Shown here piece by piece: positions 1 to 9,915 of a DNA stretch of 64,000 nt. Location: assembly GCF_024741795.1 (NCBI RefSeq), contig NZ_CP102950.1:2232001-2296000 (forward strand), given 5' to 3'. A model generated the notes under the pieces. It was not told where the DNA came from. It saw only the letters and a program-made list of their open reading frames with translations, and ran no database searches. The stretch's first letter is position 1. Each line of letters begins with the position of its first letter. The translations under genes were made by a program, and so were the position numbers. Source of the DNA: Arthrobacter sp. CJ23 (lineage in GTDB: Bacteria; Actinomycetota; Actinomycetes; Actinomycetales; Micrococcaceae).

Positions 1-163
1 AAACCGCCTCGAGCAGGGTCTCGGCCGGCTCCGCCACGTGCCAGACGCCGGGAATCTCCAGCAGCGCCGGCAGCGGGGATGCGGAGTCGACGTCGTATTT
101 CCGTTCCGTTTCGACCGTCTGCTCCGCCTGGACGCCTTGTCCGGGTTTCATCGTGTTGGTCAT
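1..163 (-). CDS. CYTH-domain protein, N-terminal fragment (cut by window edge)
   Basis: Only the first 54 codons are inside the window; the gene runs off the left edge on the minus strand. The visible residues include VETERKYDV near residue 16, which carries the ExExK signature that opens CYTH (triphosphate tunnel metalloenzyme) domains, followed by a PALLEIPGV segment typical of the CYTH-CHAD proteins of actinobacteria. The ATG at 163 follows an AAGGA ribosome site about 8 bases upstream; a second in-frame ATG lies four codons later. CYTH proteins bind triphosphate groups in a tunnel of acidic and basic residues. Whether a CHAD domain follows cannot be seen. Confidence 0.7.
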   Translation of the reverse strand, partial: MTNTMKPGQGVQAEQTVETERKYDVDSASPLPALLEIPGVWHVAEPAETLLEAV

Positions 164-574
164 TGTCCGCGTCCTTGCCGGCACTGTTGGAACAAGTGCA
201 ACCCCGTGGGCGTGTCCGGGGTGCCTAGGCCGGGTGCGTCCACCCCGATCATAGGCCGCCGGGGAACGGCCGGACCAGAGCCGGTTTCCTGCAGGAGACA
301 GCCGGAAGCCGGACCCGCATCCGCAAGAGCCAGGAGAGGGGAGTGTTGGTTCGGCTTGCTCGTCACGTCAAAGGTGTGGTCCAATTGGCACGATTCGACG
401 GACATAAGCAGATGGGAGGACGTGTCCATGTACACCGAGCCTCCAAGTATCGGCCGGGACTTTTTCCCTCCCGCCTGAACCCTCACGTCCCAGGTTCCAC
501 ACCACGTTCACACGCTTTGGCGGGAGAAGTCCGTGGCCATTTAAGGCCGTGACCTCCTGTATGTCTGGATCACC
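164..574. other. Intergenic region between the CYTH gene and corA
   Basis: About 410 bases hold no open frame that looks like a real gene. The short frames here have no family resemblance and no ribosome site. The stretch must carry the divergent promoters of the CYTH gene and corA, but I could not pick a convincing -35/-10 pair. The corA start region has only a weak GGAT before the ATG, so a short leader is possible. Confidence 0.4.
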
Positions 575-1717
575 ATGATGAACACCCGCCGCTTTTCCGC
601 GCGCCTGCACACCCTCGCCAACCGCACCTCCCGCGCCCTGCAGAACCCTGCTGCCCAGGACGCTGCTGCCGCGCCGTTCCTCTCCGAAACCCGCCGCCCG
701 AGCCTCGTTGACAGCGGCATCTACCTGGACGGGAAGCGGGTTACGTCCCCCCAGAGCCTGCCGGACACCTACCGGGAACTGAACCACCATGAAGGGTCCA
801 TGGCGTGGATCGGCCTGGTCCGCCCTGAAGAATCCGAACTGCAGTCCCTGGCCGCCGAGTTCGACCTTCACGAACTCGCCATCGAGGACGCCGTGATGGC
901 GCACCAGCGCTCCAAAATCGAACGCTACGGGGACACCCTCTTCGTCGTGCTGCGCGCTGCCCGCTACCTGGACTCCCAGGAGGAAATCGAATTCAGCGAG
1001 CTGCACGTCTTCGTCGGCCCGAACTTCATCATCACCGTCCGCCACGGCAGCTCACCGGACCTCGCCCGGGTCCGCCGCCGCCTCGAGCACGACACCACGC
1101 TGCTGCGGCTTGGCCCGGAAGCGGTTTTGTACGCGATCCTGGACGCCGTCGTGGACGGCTATGCCCCGGTGGTCTCCGGGCTGGAGAACGACGTCGACGA
1201 AATCGAAACGGAGGTGTTCAGCGGCGACCCCGAAGTCTCGCGACGCATCTACGAACTCTCGCGGGAGGTCATCCAGTTCCAGCGTTCCACCCACCCCACC
1301 CTGGGCATCCTGTCAGCCCTCTCCGGAGGGTTCGATAAGTACGGGATCGCCGAGGAACTCCAGAGGTACCTTCGCGACGTCGCCGACCACACGGCCCAGG
1401 CGAACGAGCGGATTGACGGATTCCGGTTCATGCTCCGCGACATCCTCACCGTCAACGCCACACTCGTCGCGCAACGGCAGAACGAGGAAATGAAGCACCT
1501 GGCCGAGGCCAGCAACGCCCAGAACGAAGAAGTCAAGAAGATCTCCGCCTGGGCTGCCATCCTCTTCGCCCCGACCCTGGTGGGGACCGTCTACGGAATG
1601 AACTTCGAGAACATGCCCGAGCTCAGCTGGGAATACGGCTACCCGCTCTCCATCACCCTCATGGCCGGTGTCAGCATCGTCCTGTACACGGTCTTCAAAA
1701 AGCGAGGCTGGATCTGA
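575..1717 (+). CDS. corA: CorA-family magnesium/cobalt transporter
   Basis: A 380-residue CorA-type channel. The long soluble N-terminal part is followed by two membrane helices at the C-terminus. The selectivity signature YGMN stands at the end of the first helix (GTVYGMNFENMPEL), and the tail ends in a basic segment (FKKRGWI), as the family requires. CorA proteins form pentamers that let Mg2+ (also Co2+ or Ni2+) into the cell. Two ATGs occur in tandem at 575 and 578; I took the first. Neither has a strong ribosome site. The gene is monocistronic and ends in a perfect hairpin at 1719-1739. Confidence 0.9.
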   Translation: MMNTRRFSARLHTLANRTSRALQNPAAQDAAAAPFLSETRRPSLVDSGIYLDGKRVTSPQSLPDTYRELNHHEGSMAWIGLVRPEESELQSLAAEFDLHELAIEDAVMAHQRSKIERYGDTLFVVLRAARYLDSQEEIEFSELHVFVGPNFIITVRHGSSPDLARVRRRLEHDTTLLRLGPEAVLYAILDAVVDGYAPVVSGLENDVDEIETEVFSGDPEVSRRIYELSREVIQFQRSTHPTLGILSALSGGFDKYGIAEELQRYLRDVADHTAQANERIDGFRFMLRDILTVNATLVAQRQNEEMKHLAEASNAQNEEVKKISAWAAILFAPTLVGTVYGMNFENMPELSWEYGYPLSITLMAGVSIVLYTVFKKRGWI

Positions 1718-1718
1718 A

Positions 1719-1739
1719 CACGGGGCCGCCGGCCCCGTG
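1719..1739 (+). terminator. Hairpin terminator after corA
   Basis: A perfect 9-bp stem (CACGGGGCC / GGCCCCGTG) with a 3-base loop begins 2 bases after the corA stop codon. There is no U-run, which is common for terminators in GC-rich actinobacteria. It separates corA from the kdp operon. Confidence 0.65.
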
Positions 1740-1763
1740 GACACCGCCCAAGTCCAAGGAGGC

Positions 1764-1813
1764 GTTAAGAACGCGTCAAGATCCACTTCCGGTGCGTTAA
1801 GGATGCGCTAGGA
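1764..1813 (+). promoter_or_regulatory. Candidate KdpE-binding direct repeats upstream of kdp
   Basis: Four heptamers form two pairs, each with an 11-bp period: GTTAAGA (1764) with GTCAAGA (1775), and GTTAAGG (1796) with GCTAGGA (1807). The pairs start 32 bp apart, about three helical turns. Such 11-bp-period direct repeats are the usual target of OmpR/PhoB-family regulators, and KdpE belongs to that family. An identical 11-mer (CGTCAAGATCC, 1774-1784) recurs at 9926-9936 upstream of the permease gene that follows kdpE. That KdpE is the ligand is inferred from position and symmetry. Confidence 0.55.
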
Positions 1814-1888
1814 ACGCGTTTGTGCCGTCCAGCCAGGAGTTGACTGGCATCAGCCCCGCAATCGGGGCGCGGATGAAAGGACGTTCCA

Positions 1889-2002
1889 GTGGCCGACGTG
1901 GCTGTTGTGGGGATTCTCGTGGTGTCCATGGGAATCGTGATGTGGATAGCCCACCTTTTGGGCAAAATGGTCGACGGCGATGGTCCGGTGAGCGGGCAAT
2001 GA
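1889..2002 (+). CDS. Small membrane protein (37 aa) leading the kdp operon
   Basis: A GTG-started frame of 37 codons. An excellent ribosome site, AAAGGA, stands 7 bases upstream. The product has one hydrophobic helix (about residues 4-24, VAVVGILVVSMGIVMWIAHLL), a short basic patch and a polar tail ending PVSGQ. Its stop overlaps the kdpF start in an ATGA, so the two are translationally coupled. It is not KdpF, which is the next frame. Role unknown. By position it may help to assemble or stabilise the Kdp complex, as KdpF does, or tune KdpD. Ribosome site, coupling and hydrophobic helix together make it a believable gene. Confidence 0.65.
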   Translation: MADVAVVGILVVSMGIVMWIAHLLGKMVDGDGPVSGQ

Positions 2003-2097
2003 TCTTTGACGCGATCATGTGGATCGGGCTCCTGCTGGCCGGGCTGGCCCTGCTGGGGTACTTGCTGTCCGTTCTGATCCACCCGGAAAAGTGGTGA
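1999..2097 (+). CDS. kdpF: KdpF, small subunit of the potassium-importing P-type ATPase
   Basis: A 32-residue single-helix peptide. Its core GLLLAGLALLGYLLSVLIHPEKW matches the known KdpF pattern, in which an LLGYL stretch is followed by a short polar end. KdpF is a lipid-facing peptide that stabilises the KdpABC complex in the membrane. The ATG overlaps the stop of the preceding 37-aa frame, and kdpA starts 5 bases after the stop. It is too short for most automatic gene finders. Confidence 0.85.
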   Translation: MIFDAIMWIGLLLAGLALLGYLLSVLIHPEKW

Positions 2098-2102
2098 TAC
2101 GG

Positions 2103-3770
2103 ATGGATTTCAGTATCGCCTCCTTCGCCACCCAGATTGCGGTCCTGCTGTTGTTGCTGGTCCTGGTGCACAAACCGCTGGGCGTTTACCTCGCCCGCGT
2201 GTTTGAGGGCAAGAACTCCACCGGCGCGGAGCGCATGTTCCATCGTCTGGCCGGCGTGGACGCCGGCACGGAACAGAGCTGGTCTGTGTATCTCCGCAGT
2301 GTGCTGGTTTTCTCGGCGGTCTCCATCCTGGTGATTTTCCTGCTCCAGCGGCTCCAGGGCGTGCTGCCGGGGAGCGGCTCCCTGCCGGGCGTGGATCCTT
2401 GGATCGCCATGAACACCGCGATCTCCTTCGTGACGAACACCAATTGGCAGACGTATGTCCCCGAGGCCACGGTGGGCATCTTCGTCCAGATGTGCCTCCT
2501 GGCTGTGCAGAACTTCCTCTCCGCCGGCGTCGGAATTGTTGTTGTGGTCGCGCTGGTCCGCGGGATCGCGCGGACCCGGACGGACAGGCTGGGGAACTTC
2601 TGGGTGGACCTGGCCCGGACGTCCTTCCGGGTGCTCCTGCCGCTGGCAACCATCGCGGCGATCGTGATGGTCATCGGCGGCGTGGTCCAGAACTTCTCCC
2701 CCACCGACGTCACCAACGCAGCAGCGGGCGTCACCCAGACGATCCCCGGCGGCCCGGTGGCATCCCAAGAGGCCATCAAGGAACTTGGCACCAACGGCGG
2801 CGGCTACTTCAACGCCAACTCGGCGCACCCGTTCGAAAACCCCAACGTCTTCATCAGCCTCTTCCAGGTCTTCCTGATCCTGCTGATCCCATCGGCGCTG
2901 CCATATGCCTACGGCCGGATGGTGGGGGACCAGCGGCAGGGCTACACGGTAGTTGCTGTCATGGCTACGCTCTGGCTCGGCTCCACCGCCCTCATGGGCT
3001 GGGCAGTTGCCTCCGCGCAGGGAACCGCGACGGCGGCTGCCGGAGGATTGGGGGAAGGGTTCGAGCAGCGGCTGGGCCCGGCACAGAGCGCCATCTTTGC
3101 GGCCTCCACCACGCTGACCTCCACCGGTGCTGTGAACGTTGCCCACGATTCCCTGCCACCCCTGGCAGGCGGAGTCGCCATGGTGAACATGATGCTCGGT
3201 GAAGTGGCCCCCGGCGGCACCGGATCAGGGCTCTATGGCCTGCTGATCCTCTCCATAGTGTCCGTGTTCATCGCCGGCCTCATGGTTGGCCGCACCCCGG
3301 AATTCCTGGGAAAGAAGATCGGCCCCAAGGAAATGAAGCTCGCGGCCCTGTACATCCTGCTGACGCCCACCTTGGTGCTGGCCCTGGCCGGGATCACGGT
3401 GCTGCTGCCGGACATCTTGGCCAACGCCCCGGCCGCCGGACCCCACCGGTTCAGCGAGCTCCTCTACGCCTTCACGTCCGGCGCCAACAACAACGGCTCG
3501 GCCTTCGGCGGGATCACCAGCTCCGGCCCCTACCTGTCCGTGATGCTGGGGCTGGCGATGCTCCTGGGCCGTTTCCTGCCGATCGCGCTGGTGCTTGCCC
3601 TGGCCGGTTCCCTCGCCAAACAGCAGAAGATCCCGGCGTCGTCCGGCACCGTACCCACCCACGGCTGGCTCTTTGGCTCGCTCCTGCTCGGCGTCACGGT
3701 GATCATGACTGCCTTGAGCTACTTTCCGGCCCTCGCCTTGGGCCCCCTCGCAGAAGGACTCCTTAAATGA
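2103..3770 (+). CDS. kdpA: KdpA, potassium-binding channel subunit of the Kdp ATPase
   Basis: A polytopic membrane protein of 555 residues, close to the usual 557. It belongs to the superfamily of K+ transporters and carries the four selectivity-filter loops; the clearest are [24 protein letters not shown] and [13 protein letters not shown]. KdpA selects K+ and passes it toward KdpB. The ATG at 2103 gives the expected N-terminus [11 protein letters not shown] codons at 2091 and 2094 are in frame, so a start four codons earlier is possible. The stop overlaps the kdpB ATG. Confidence 0.95.
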   Translation: MDFSIASFATQIAVLLLLLVLVHKPLGVYLARVFEGKNSTGAERMFHRLAGVDAGTEQSWSVYLRSVLVFSAVSILVIFLLQRLQGVLPGSGSLPGVDPWIAMNTAISFVTNTNWQTYVPEATVGIFVQMCLLAVQNFLSAGVGIVVVVALVRGIARTRTDRLGNFWVDLARTSFRVLLPLATIAAIVMVIGGVVQNFSPTDVTNAAAGVTQTIPGGPVASQEAIKELGTNGGGYFNANSAHPFENPNVFISLFQVFLILLIPSALPYAYGRMVGDQRQGYTVVAVMATLWLGSTALMGWAVASAQGTATAAAGGLGEGFEQRLGPAQSAIFAASTTLTSTGAVNVAHDSLPPLAGGVAMVNMMLGEVAPGGTGSGLYGLLILSIVSVFIAGLMVGRTPEFLGKKIGPKEMKLAALYILLTPTLVLALAGITVLLPDILANAPAAGPHRFSELLYAFTSGANNNGSAFGGITSSGPYLSVMLGLAMLLGRFLPIALVLALAGSLAKQQKIPASSGTVPTHGWLFGSLLLGVTVIMTALSYFPALALGPLAEGLLK

Positions 3771-5905
3771 CCCGCCCCAGCACGGCATTCGCCAGGGACA
3801 GCGCCACCGCAACCCTCGCCGACGGAAACCCCCTGGGCACCCCAGGGGAGCACAAACACCACACCAAAGCCCCGGCAGAACTGACGATTGCCAGCGTCGG
3901 GGCCGCGCTTCCACTGGCAGTCCGGAAGTTGGCGCCGCGCCAGATGGTCCATTCGCCGGTGATGTTCACCGTGCTGGTGGGCGCGGCCCTGTGCACCGTC
4001 ATCTGCATCGCCAAACCCGCGGTGTTCAGCATCGCCGTGACGGTGTGGCTGTGGCTGACCGTGTTGTTCGGGACCCTGTCCGAAGCCATCGCCGAGGGCC
4101 GCGGCAAGGCCCAGGCCGACAGCCTCCGGGCAAGCCGCAAGGGCGTCCAGGCGCGGCTCCGGCTGGCGGATGGCACCGTCAAGCAGGTCCCCGGCACGGA
4201 TCTGCGCCTGAACGACGTGGTGATCTGCGAGGCCGGGGACGTCATCCCTTCCGACGGTGAAATCATCGAAGGCCTGGCCAGTGTGGACGAATCCACCATC
4301 ACGGGGGAGTCCGCTCCTGTGATCCGCGAATCCGGCGGGGACCGTTCCTCGGTGACCGGGGGCACCCGCGTCCTCTCGGACCGCATTGCCGTGCGCATCA
4401 CGGCCGAACCGGGCCAGACGTTCATCGACCGGATGATCAAGCTGGTGGAGGGTGCCGTGCGGCAGAAGACGCCCAACGAAATCGCCCTGCATGTCCTGCT
4501 CGTTTCGCTGACCATCGTGTTCCTGGCGGTCACCATGAGCCTGGCGCCGTTCGCCTCCCTGGCGGGCGCAACGCCGTCGCCGATTGTCCTGGTGGCGCTC
4601 CTGGTGTGCCTCATCCCCACCACCATCGGCGCACTGGTTCCGGCCATCGGCATTGCCGGGATGGACCGCCTCGTACAGCACAATGTCCTGGCCACCTCGG
4701 GCCGTGCCGTGGAAACCGCCGGGGACATCACCACGCTGCTGCTCGACAAGACCGGCACCATCACGTACGGCAACCGGCGTGCGGTCAATTTCTTCCCGGC
4801 CAACGGAGTGGAACGGACCGAACTCATCTCCGCCGCCCGCTTGTCCAGCCTGGCGGACGAAACGCCCGAAGGGCGCTCGATCGTTGATCTCGCCGCGGAC
4901 AAGGGCGTGGAAGCGCCGGATCTGGCCGAGCTGCGCAAGGCCTCGGCAGAGATCGCCATTGTCGAATTCACGGCCAGCACCCGCATGAGCGGCGTGGACC
5001 TCGATGGGCGCAGGATCCGAAAAGGCGCCGCGTCCGCCGTCGCACGCTTCGTCACTGAGGCGGGCGGGCGCATGCCTGCCGAGGTCGACCGCAGGGTGCA
5101 GGAGATTTCGGCGCAAGGCGGCACACCGCTTCTGGTGGCCGAAACCGCCCACGACGGCGGAGCCCGGATCCTGGGGGCCGTGCACCTGGCAGATGTGGTC
5201 AAGCCGGGCATGCACGCCCGCTTCGCCGAGCTGCGACGCATGGGGATCCGCACCGTGATGATCACCGGCGACAACCCCATCACCGCAAAGGCGATCGCCG
5301 CGGAGGCCGGCGTGGACGACTTCGTGGCCGAGGCCACGCCGGAGGACAAGCTTGAGGTCATCCGGCGGGAACAGGCTGAAGGCCGGCTTGTGGCCATGAC
5401 GGGCGACGGCACCAACGATGCCCCCGCGCTGGCTGCCGCAGACGTCGGCGTGGCCATGAACTCGGGCACGCCGGCCGCCAAGGAAGCCGCCAACATGGTG
5501 GACCTGGACTCGGACCCCACCAAGCTGATCAACATCGTGGGCATCGGGAAGCAACTCCTCATCACACGCGGCGCCCTGACCACGTTCTCCGTGGCCAACG
5601 ACGTCGCCAAGTACTTCGCGATCGTCCCGGCCCTGTTTACGGCGGCCTTCCCGGGGCTCGGACTGCTCAACATCATGGGCCTGGCTTCGCCGTCCTCGGC
5701 CATCCTGTCCGCTGTGATCTTCAATGCGCTGATCATCATCATGCTGGTTCCGCTGGCCCTCCGCGGCGTGAAGTACCGGGCAGTCTCGGCCAACCAGGCC
5801 CTGGGCCGGAACCTGCTGATCTACGGACTGGGCGGGCTTGCGGCGCCCTTCATCGGCATCAAACTCATCGACCTGCTCATTTCCCTCATCCCCGGCATCG
5901 GCTAG
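3767..5905 (+). CDS. kdpB: KdpB, catalytic P-type ATPase subunit
   Basis: A 712-residue P-type ATPase. The actuator motif TGES is present near residue 180, the phosphorylated aspartate lies in DKTGT at residue 327, and the hinge [12 protein letters not shown] follows near residue 545. It hydrolyses ATP to drive K+ import through KdpA. The ATG overlaps the kdpA stop (ATGA), and kdpC follows after 10 bases with a strong AGGAGG. The N-terminus is slightly longer and more polar than in E. coli, which is usual in this group. Confidence 0.97.
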   Translation: MTRPSTAFARDSATATLADGNPLGTPGEHKHHTKAPAELTIASVGAALPLAVRKLAPRQMVHSPVMFTVLVGAALCTVICIAKPAVFSIAVTVWLWLTVLFGTLSEAIAEGRGKAQADSLRASRKGVQARLRLADGTVKQVPGTDLRLNDVVICEAGDVIPSDGEIIEGLASVDESTITGESAPVIRESGGDRSSVTGGTRVLSDRIAVRITAEPGQTFIDRMIKLVEGAVRQKTPNEIALHVLLVSLTIVFLAVTMSLAPFASLAGATPSPIVLVALLVCLIPTTIGALVPAIGIAGMDRLVQHNVLATSGRAVETAGDITTLLLDKTGTITYGNRRAVNFFPANGVERTELISAARLSSLADETPEGRSIVDLAADKGVEAPDLAELRKASAEIAIVEFTASTRMSGVDLDGRRIRKGAASAVARFVTEAGGRMPAEVDRRVQEISAQGGTPLLVAETAHDGGARILGAVHLADVVKPGMHARFAELRRMGIRTVMITGDNPITAKAIAAEAGVDDFVAEATPEDKLEVIRREQAEGRLVAMTGDGTNDAPALAAADVGVAMNSGTPAAKEAANMVDLDSDPTKLINIVGIGKQLLITRGALTTFSVANDVAKYFAIVPALFTAAFPGLGLLNIMGLASPSSAILSAVIFNALIIIMLVPLALRGVKYRAVSANQALGRNLLIYGLGGLAAPFIGIKLIDLLISLIPGIG

Positions 5906-5915
5906 GAGGCCACCT

Positions 5916-6530
5916 GTGAACACCCTTTCCGGCTATCTTCGCCAGACCGGCACGGCCCTGCGGTTCCTGCTGCTGGCCACCGTCATCCTCGGGCTGCTCT
6001 ACCCGCTTGCGGTCTTCGGCATCGCACAAGCCGTTGCCCCGTTCCAGGCCAACGGCTCCATCCTCAAGGACCCCGCCGGCAACCCCGCCGCTTCGGCCCT
6101 GATCGCCCAGGCCTCCGCCGACGACGCCGGCACCCAGGATCCGCGCTGGTTCCACGCCCGGCCCTCCGCCGTCGGCTGGGACCCGGCGTCGTCCTCGGCC
6201 AGCAATCTTGGCCCCAACGAGGCAAAACTGCTCGACGCCGTTGCCGCCAACCGCACCGCCGTTGCCGCCGCCGAGGAGGTCACGGAGTCCGAGGTTCCCG
6301 CGGACGCGGTGACCACCTCCGGCTCGGGACTGGACCCGGACATCTCGCCCTCCTATGCCCGGCTCCAGGTGCCCCGTGTGGCCGCAGCCCACGGACTCAG
6401 CCCCGAGGCCGTCCAGGCCATGGTGGACCGGCACACGAGCAGCGGACTGGAGGCATTCCTGGGGCAGCCGTCCGTGAACGTCACGGAGCTGAACCTTGAC
6501 GTGGCGGCCGCCGTGGCGCAGGGCAAGTGA
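5916..6530 (+). CDS. kdpC: KdpC subunit of the Kdp ATPase
   Basis: A 204-residue protein with one N-terminal membrane helix (ALRFLLLATVILGLLYPLAVFGI) and a periplasm-side or outer domain containing RWFHARPSA and the GLDPDISP motif typical of KdpC. It raises the ATP affinity of the complex. I chose the GTG at 5916 because AGGAGG lies 6 bases upstream and the protein then starts at the expected place. A longer in-frame reading upstream overlaps kdpB and is not supported. The stop overlaps the kdpD start (GTGA). Confidence 0.95.
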   Translation: MNTLSGYLRQTGTALRFLLLATVILGLLYPLAVFGIAQAVAPFQANGSILKDPAGNPAASALIAQASADDAGTQDPRWFHARPSAVGWDPASSSASNLGPNEAKLLDAVAANRTAVAAAEEVTESEVPADAVTTSGSGLDPDISPSYARLQVPRVAAAHGLSPEAVQAMVDRHTSSGLEAFLGQPSVNVTELNLDVAAAVAQGK

Positions 6531-9199
6531 GTATCCAGTCGGAGTGGAAGAATGGCGTCATGGGACGGGCAACGCTGCGTATTTTCCTTGGGGCAGCCCC
6601 GGGGGTCGGGAAGACCTACGCCATGCTCGAGGAAGCCCACCGGCTGGGCGGCCGCGGCGAGGACGTTGTGGTGGCGTTTGTCATGGACCACGGGCGCAGC
6701 GATACCCGGGCGCTCGCCGACGGCCTGGAAACCATCCCGCCGCGGACCCTTGAGTACCGGGGAACCTTCTTCGAAGAAATGGACCTCGACGCCGTTCTGG
6801 CCCGCCGTCCGTCCATCGCCGTCGTGGACGAATACGCCCACTCGAACGTCCCGGGAACCCGCAACAGCAAACGCTGGCAGGACATCGAGGAACTCCTCGA
6901 AGCCGGCATCAACGTCCTGTCCACGGTGAACGTCCAGCACCTGGCTTCGCTGGGCGACGTGGTCAGTGCCATCACGGACGTCCGGCAGGCGGAAACCGTG
7001 CCCGACGACGTGGTGCGGCGGGCCGATCAAATCCACTTGGTGGACATCTCCCCGGAACTGCTGCGCCAGCGCCTGGTGGACGGCAAGATCTACGCCGCGG
7101 ACAAGGTCGATGCGGCGCTTTCGAACTACTTCCGGTTCGGAAACCTCACCGCGCTCCGGGAACTGGCGCTGCTGTGGCTGGCCGACCGCGTGGACGAGGG
7201 CCTGGCCAAGTACCGGGCAGAAAACAACATCGCGGCCAGTTGGCCGGCGCGGGAACGGATCGTCATCGGCCTGACGGGCGGGCCCGAAGGAGAGGTCCTG
7301 ATCCGCAGGGCGGCGCGGATCCTCAAACGCGTCAACGGCGGCGATCTCCTCGCCGTTCACGTGCGGTCCGCCGATGGGGTCGCGGCCGAGTCACCGCAGG
7401 ATCTCGAAGCACAACGGCTCCTGGTCCGGGACCTCGGCGGCAGCTACCACACCGTGGCGGGCGAGGATCCGGCGGCGGCGCTCCTGGACTTCGCCCGCAG
7501 CGTCAACGCAACACAGATCGTTGTGGGCGTGTCCCGGCGCCGTTCCCTGGCAAGCCGGCTGATCCGTGGCGGCATCGGCAACAGGGTGGTCCGGGACTCC
7601 GGCGACATCGATGTCCACATGGTCTCGCATCCGCTCGGCGGCCGCGGCAGGGAACGCTCCCGCCAGAGGGACCTTGGACGCGCCCGCGTGTCCCTCGGCT
7701 TTGCCCTGGCCGTGGTGCTTCCCGTGCTGCTGCAGCTTCTGCTGGCGGCCAGTCCCTCACACAACGTCGCGACGGCGGTGCTGGTCCAGCTGACCGGCTC
7801 CGTGGCCGTGGCCCTGGTGGGCGGGCTGTGGCCCGCACTGCTGGGTGCGTTGTGGAGCAGCCTGCTGGTGAACTACTTCTCCACCCCGCCCGTGGGGACC
7901 CTGACCATCAGCGACCCGCAGAACCTCCTGGCCTTGCTGGTGTTCGTCGGTGTCTCGGCCGCCGTGGCCGCCGTCGTGGACCTCTCGGCGCGGCGCTCCA
8001 AGGAAGCCGCCCGCGCCCGCGCCGAAGCTGCCACCCTCGGGGACCTGACCCGCGGCGCGTCCAGCGCCGAGGACACCGTGAAGGGGCTGCTGGAGCAGGC
8101 CCTGGATGTGTTCCAGGTGCGCGGCGCTGCCCTCTTCACCGCGGATCCGGGCGGGGGCGCGGGTGGCGGCGCCGACCCGGGCTGGCGGCTCGTGGCCCGT
8201 GCCGGCGAACGGCCCGCGGCCGCGCCGGATGCGGGGGAGAACATCGAACAGATCGACGCCGGAACCCGGCTGGTCCTCTCCGGCAGGATCCTGCCCGCGA
8301 GTGACCGCCGCCTGCTGGGCGCCTTTGGTGCCCACCTTTCCGCGCAGCTCGAACGCCGTCAGCTCGCGGCCAGCCGCCGGGAAATCGTGCGCCTGGCCGA
8401 GAGCAACACCATGCGCACTTCAATCCTCCGCGCGGTGTCCCACGATCTGCGGACCCCGCTGGCCGGGATCAAGCTGGCCGTCGGAGGGCTGCGGCAGGCC
8501 AACGTCCGTTACACACCCGAGGAGGAACAGGAACTGCTCGCCACGATCGATGAATGCTCGGACCGGCTCGACGTCCTGGTGGGGAACCTGCTGGACATGT
8601 CGCGCATCAGCTCCGACTCCGTCAACGCCCTGATCAGGCCCGTGCGCTGGTACGAGGTGATTCCGGCGGCCCTGCACGGCATTCCGGCCGGGAAGGTCCG
8701 GGTGGACCTGCCAGCCAACATGCCCGAGGTTGATGCCGACGCCGGCATGCTGGAACGCGTCATTGCCAACATCGTGGAGAACGCCGTCAAATACGCCCCG
8801 GCGTCGGACATCGTGATCGTTGGCGCGGCGGGAGGCCTCAGCACCACCACGCTGGCCGGGCGTCCCGCTGGCGAACTGCGCATCATCGACCATGGCCAGG
8901 GCGTCCCCGCCGGGAGCGTGGTGGAGATGTTCCAGCCCTTCCAGCGGCTAAACGACGTCCCCGCCACCACCGGCGTTGGCCTCGGCCTGGCCGTGGCCAA
9001 GGGATTCACGGAAGCCATGGGCGGTACCCTGAGCGCCGAGGAAACCCCCGGCGGCGGGCTGACCATGCTGGTCCGCCTGCCCTTGTCCACGGGCGCCGCG
9101 TTCGAACGCGGCGCCACCCAGGCGCCGATCGAGGCACAGTCCGTGCTGCTGGAACGGGCCCACACCCCGCCCCTGCCCGTCAAGAAGGGCGTCCAGTGA
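6527..9199 (+). CDS. kdpD: KdpD, potassium/turgor-sensing histidine kinase
   Basis: A full-length 890-residue KdpD. The N-terminal KdpD domain has a Walker A motif GAAPGVGKT at residues 22-30. It is followed by a universal-stress-protein-like domain (about 245-370), four membrane helices (about 385-500), a GAF-like segment, and the kinase core with the phosphorylated histidine in VSHDLRTPL (H639). The ATPase end shows the N box (NIVENAVKYAP) and GVGLGL. KdpD senses K+ limitation and phosphorylates KdpE. The start GTG overlaps the kdpC stop, and the stop overlaps kdpE. Confidence 0.96.
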   Translation: MSIQSEWKNGVMGRATLRIFLGAAPGVGKTYAMLEEAHRLGGRGEDVVVAFVMDHGRSDTRALADGLETIPPRTLEYRGTFFEEMDLDAVLARRPSIAVVDEYAHSNVPGTRNSKRWQDIEELLEAGINVLSTVNVQHLASLGDVVSAITDVRQAETVPDDVVRRADQIHLVDISPELLRQRLVDGKIYAADKVDAALSNYFRFGNLTALRELALLWLADRVDEGLAKYRAENNIAASWPARERIVIGLTGGPEGEVLIRRAARILKRVNGGDLLAVHVRSADGVAAESPQDLEAQRLLVRDLGGSYHTVAGEDPAAALLDFARSVNATQIVVGVSRRRSLASRLIRGGIGNRVVRDSGDIDVHMVSHPLGGRGRERSRQRDLGRARVSLGFALAVVLPVLLQLLLAASPSHNVATAVLVQLTGSVAVALVGGLWPALLGALWSSLLVNYFSTPPVGTLTISDPQNLLALLVFVGVSAAVAAVVDLSARRSKEAARARAEAATLGDLTRGASSAEDTVKGLLEQALDVFQVRGAALFTADPGGGAGGGADPGWRLVARAGERPAAAPDAGENIEQIDAGTRLVLSGRILPASDRRLLGAFGAHLSAQLERRQLAASRREIVRLAESNTMRTSILRAVSHDLRTPLAGIKLAVGGLRQANVRYTPEEEQELLATIDECSDRLDVLVGNLLDMSRISSDSVNALIRPVRWYEVIPAALHGIPAGKVRVDLPANMPEVDADAGMLERVIANIVENAVKYAPASDIVIVGAAGGLSTTTLAGRPAGELRIIDHGQGVPAGSVVEMFQPFQRLNDVPATTGVGLGLAVAKGFTEAMGGTLSAEETPGGGLTMLVRLPLSTGAAFERGATQAPIEAQSVLLERAHTPPLPVKKGVQ

Positions 9200-9888
9200 A
9201 CCACGTCCACGCGGGCAGTGTCCTGGTGGTCGACGACGATCCGCACATCGTCCGGGCCCTGAAGATCACACTCCAGGCCCACGGCTACACCGTCGCCACC
9301 GCCCCCGACGGCGAAACGGCACTGCGCTCGGCCGCCCAGCACCCCGCCGCGGTGGTGATCCTTGACCTGGGCCTGCCGGACATCGACGGCACCACCGTCA
9401 TCACCAGGCTCCGGGAATGGAGCAGCGTACCGATCCTGGTCCTCTCCGCCCGGCACGGCTCCAACGACAAGGTGGAGGCCCTGGACGCCGGGGCGGACGA
9501 TTACATCACCAAACCATTCGGGCTCGATGAACTCCTGGCCCGGCTGCGGGCCATCCTCCGCCGCACCGCGGAGCCGGGGGATGAGGACCCCGTGGTGGTG
9601 ACGGACTCCTTCACCATCGACCTGGGCAAGAAACGTGTGAGCCGTGACGGCCAGGACGTCCGGATGACCCCCACGGAATGGAACATCCTGGACATCATGG
9701 TGCGGAACCCGGAGAAACTCATCACCCAGCAGCAACTCCTCACCGAGGTCTGGGGGCCGGCCTACGCCAAGGAAGCCAACTACCTGCGCGTATACATGGC
9801 ACAACTGAGACGGAAACTCGAACCCGAACCCGGCAATCCCCGGCACCTGCTCACCGAGGCCGGCATCGGCTACCGCTTCCAGCCCTGA
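9196..9888 (+). CDS. kdpE: KdpE, OmpR-family response regulator
   Basis: A 230-residue regulator. The receiver domain has its acidic pocket at D13-D15, the phospho-acceptor at D57 (VVILDLGLP) and the conserved lysine in YITKPF. The C-terminal winged-helix domain carries LTPTEW-like MTPTEWNIL and ends GIGYRFQP. It activates the kdp operon when phosphorylated by KdpD. The GTG start overlaps the kdpD stop. Candidate binding repeats lie at 1764-1813 and 9916-9933. Confidence 0.96.
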   Translation: MNHVHAGSVLVVDDDPHIVRALKITLQAHGYTVATAPDGETALRSAAQHPAAVVILDLGLPDIDGTTVITRLREWSSVPILVLSARHGSNDKVEALDAGADDYITKPFGLDELLARLRAILRRTAEPGDEDPVVVTDSFTIDLGKKRVSRDGQDVRMTPTEWNILDIMVRNPEKLITQQQLLTEVWGPAYAKEANYLRVYMAQLRRKLEPEPGNPRHLLTEAGIGYRFQP

Positions 9889-9915
9889 CCCGCTTCCAAC
9901 CCTGAACTGGTCCGC

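Noticed and set aside
38..478. Plus-strand frame of 146 codons before corA
   Set aside because: It overlaps the CYTH gene start on the other strand, has no ribosome site, and reads as Arg/Gly/Pro-rich noise.
3719..5923. Long minus-strand frames (up to 734 and 676 codons) opposite kdpB
   Set aside because: They are antisense shadows of kdpB, Arg/His/Gly/Asp-rich, with no family motif. KdpB on the plus strand has every catalytic motif.
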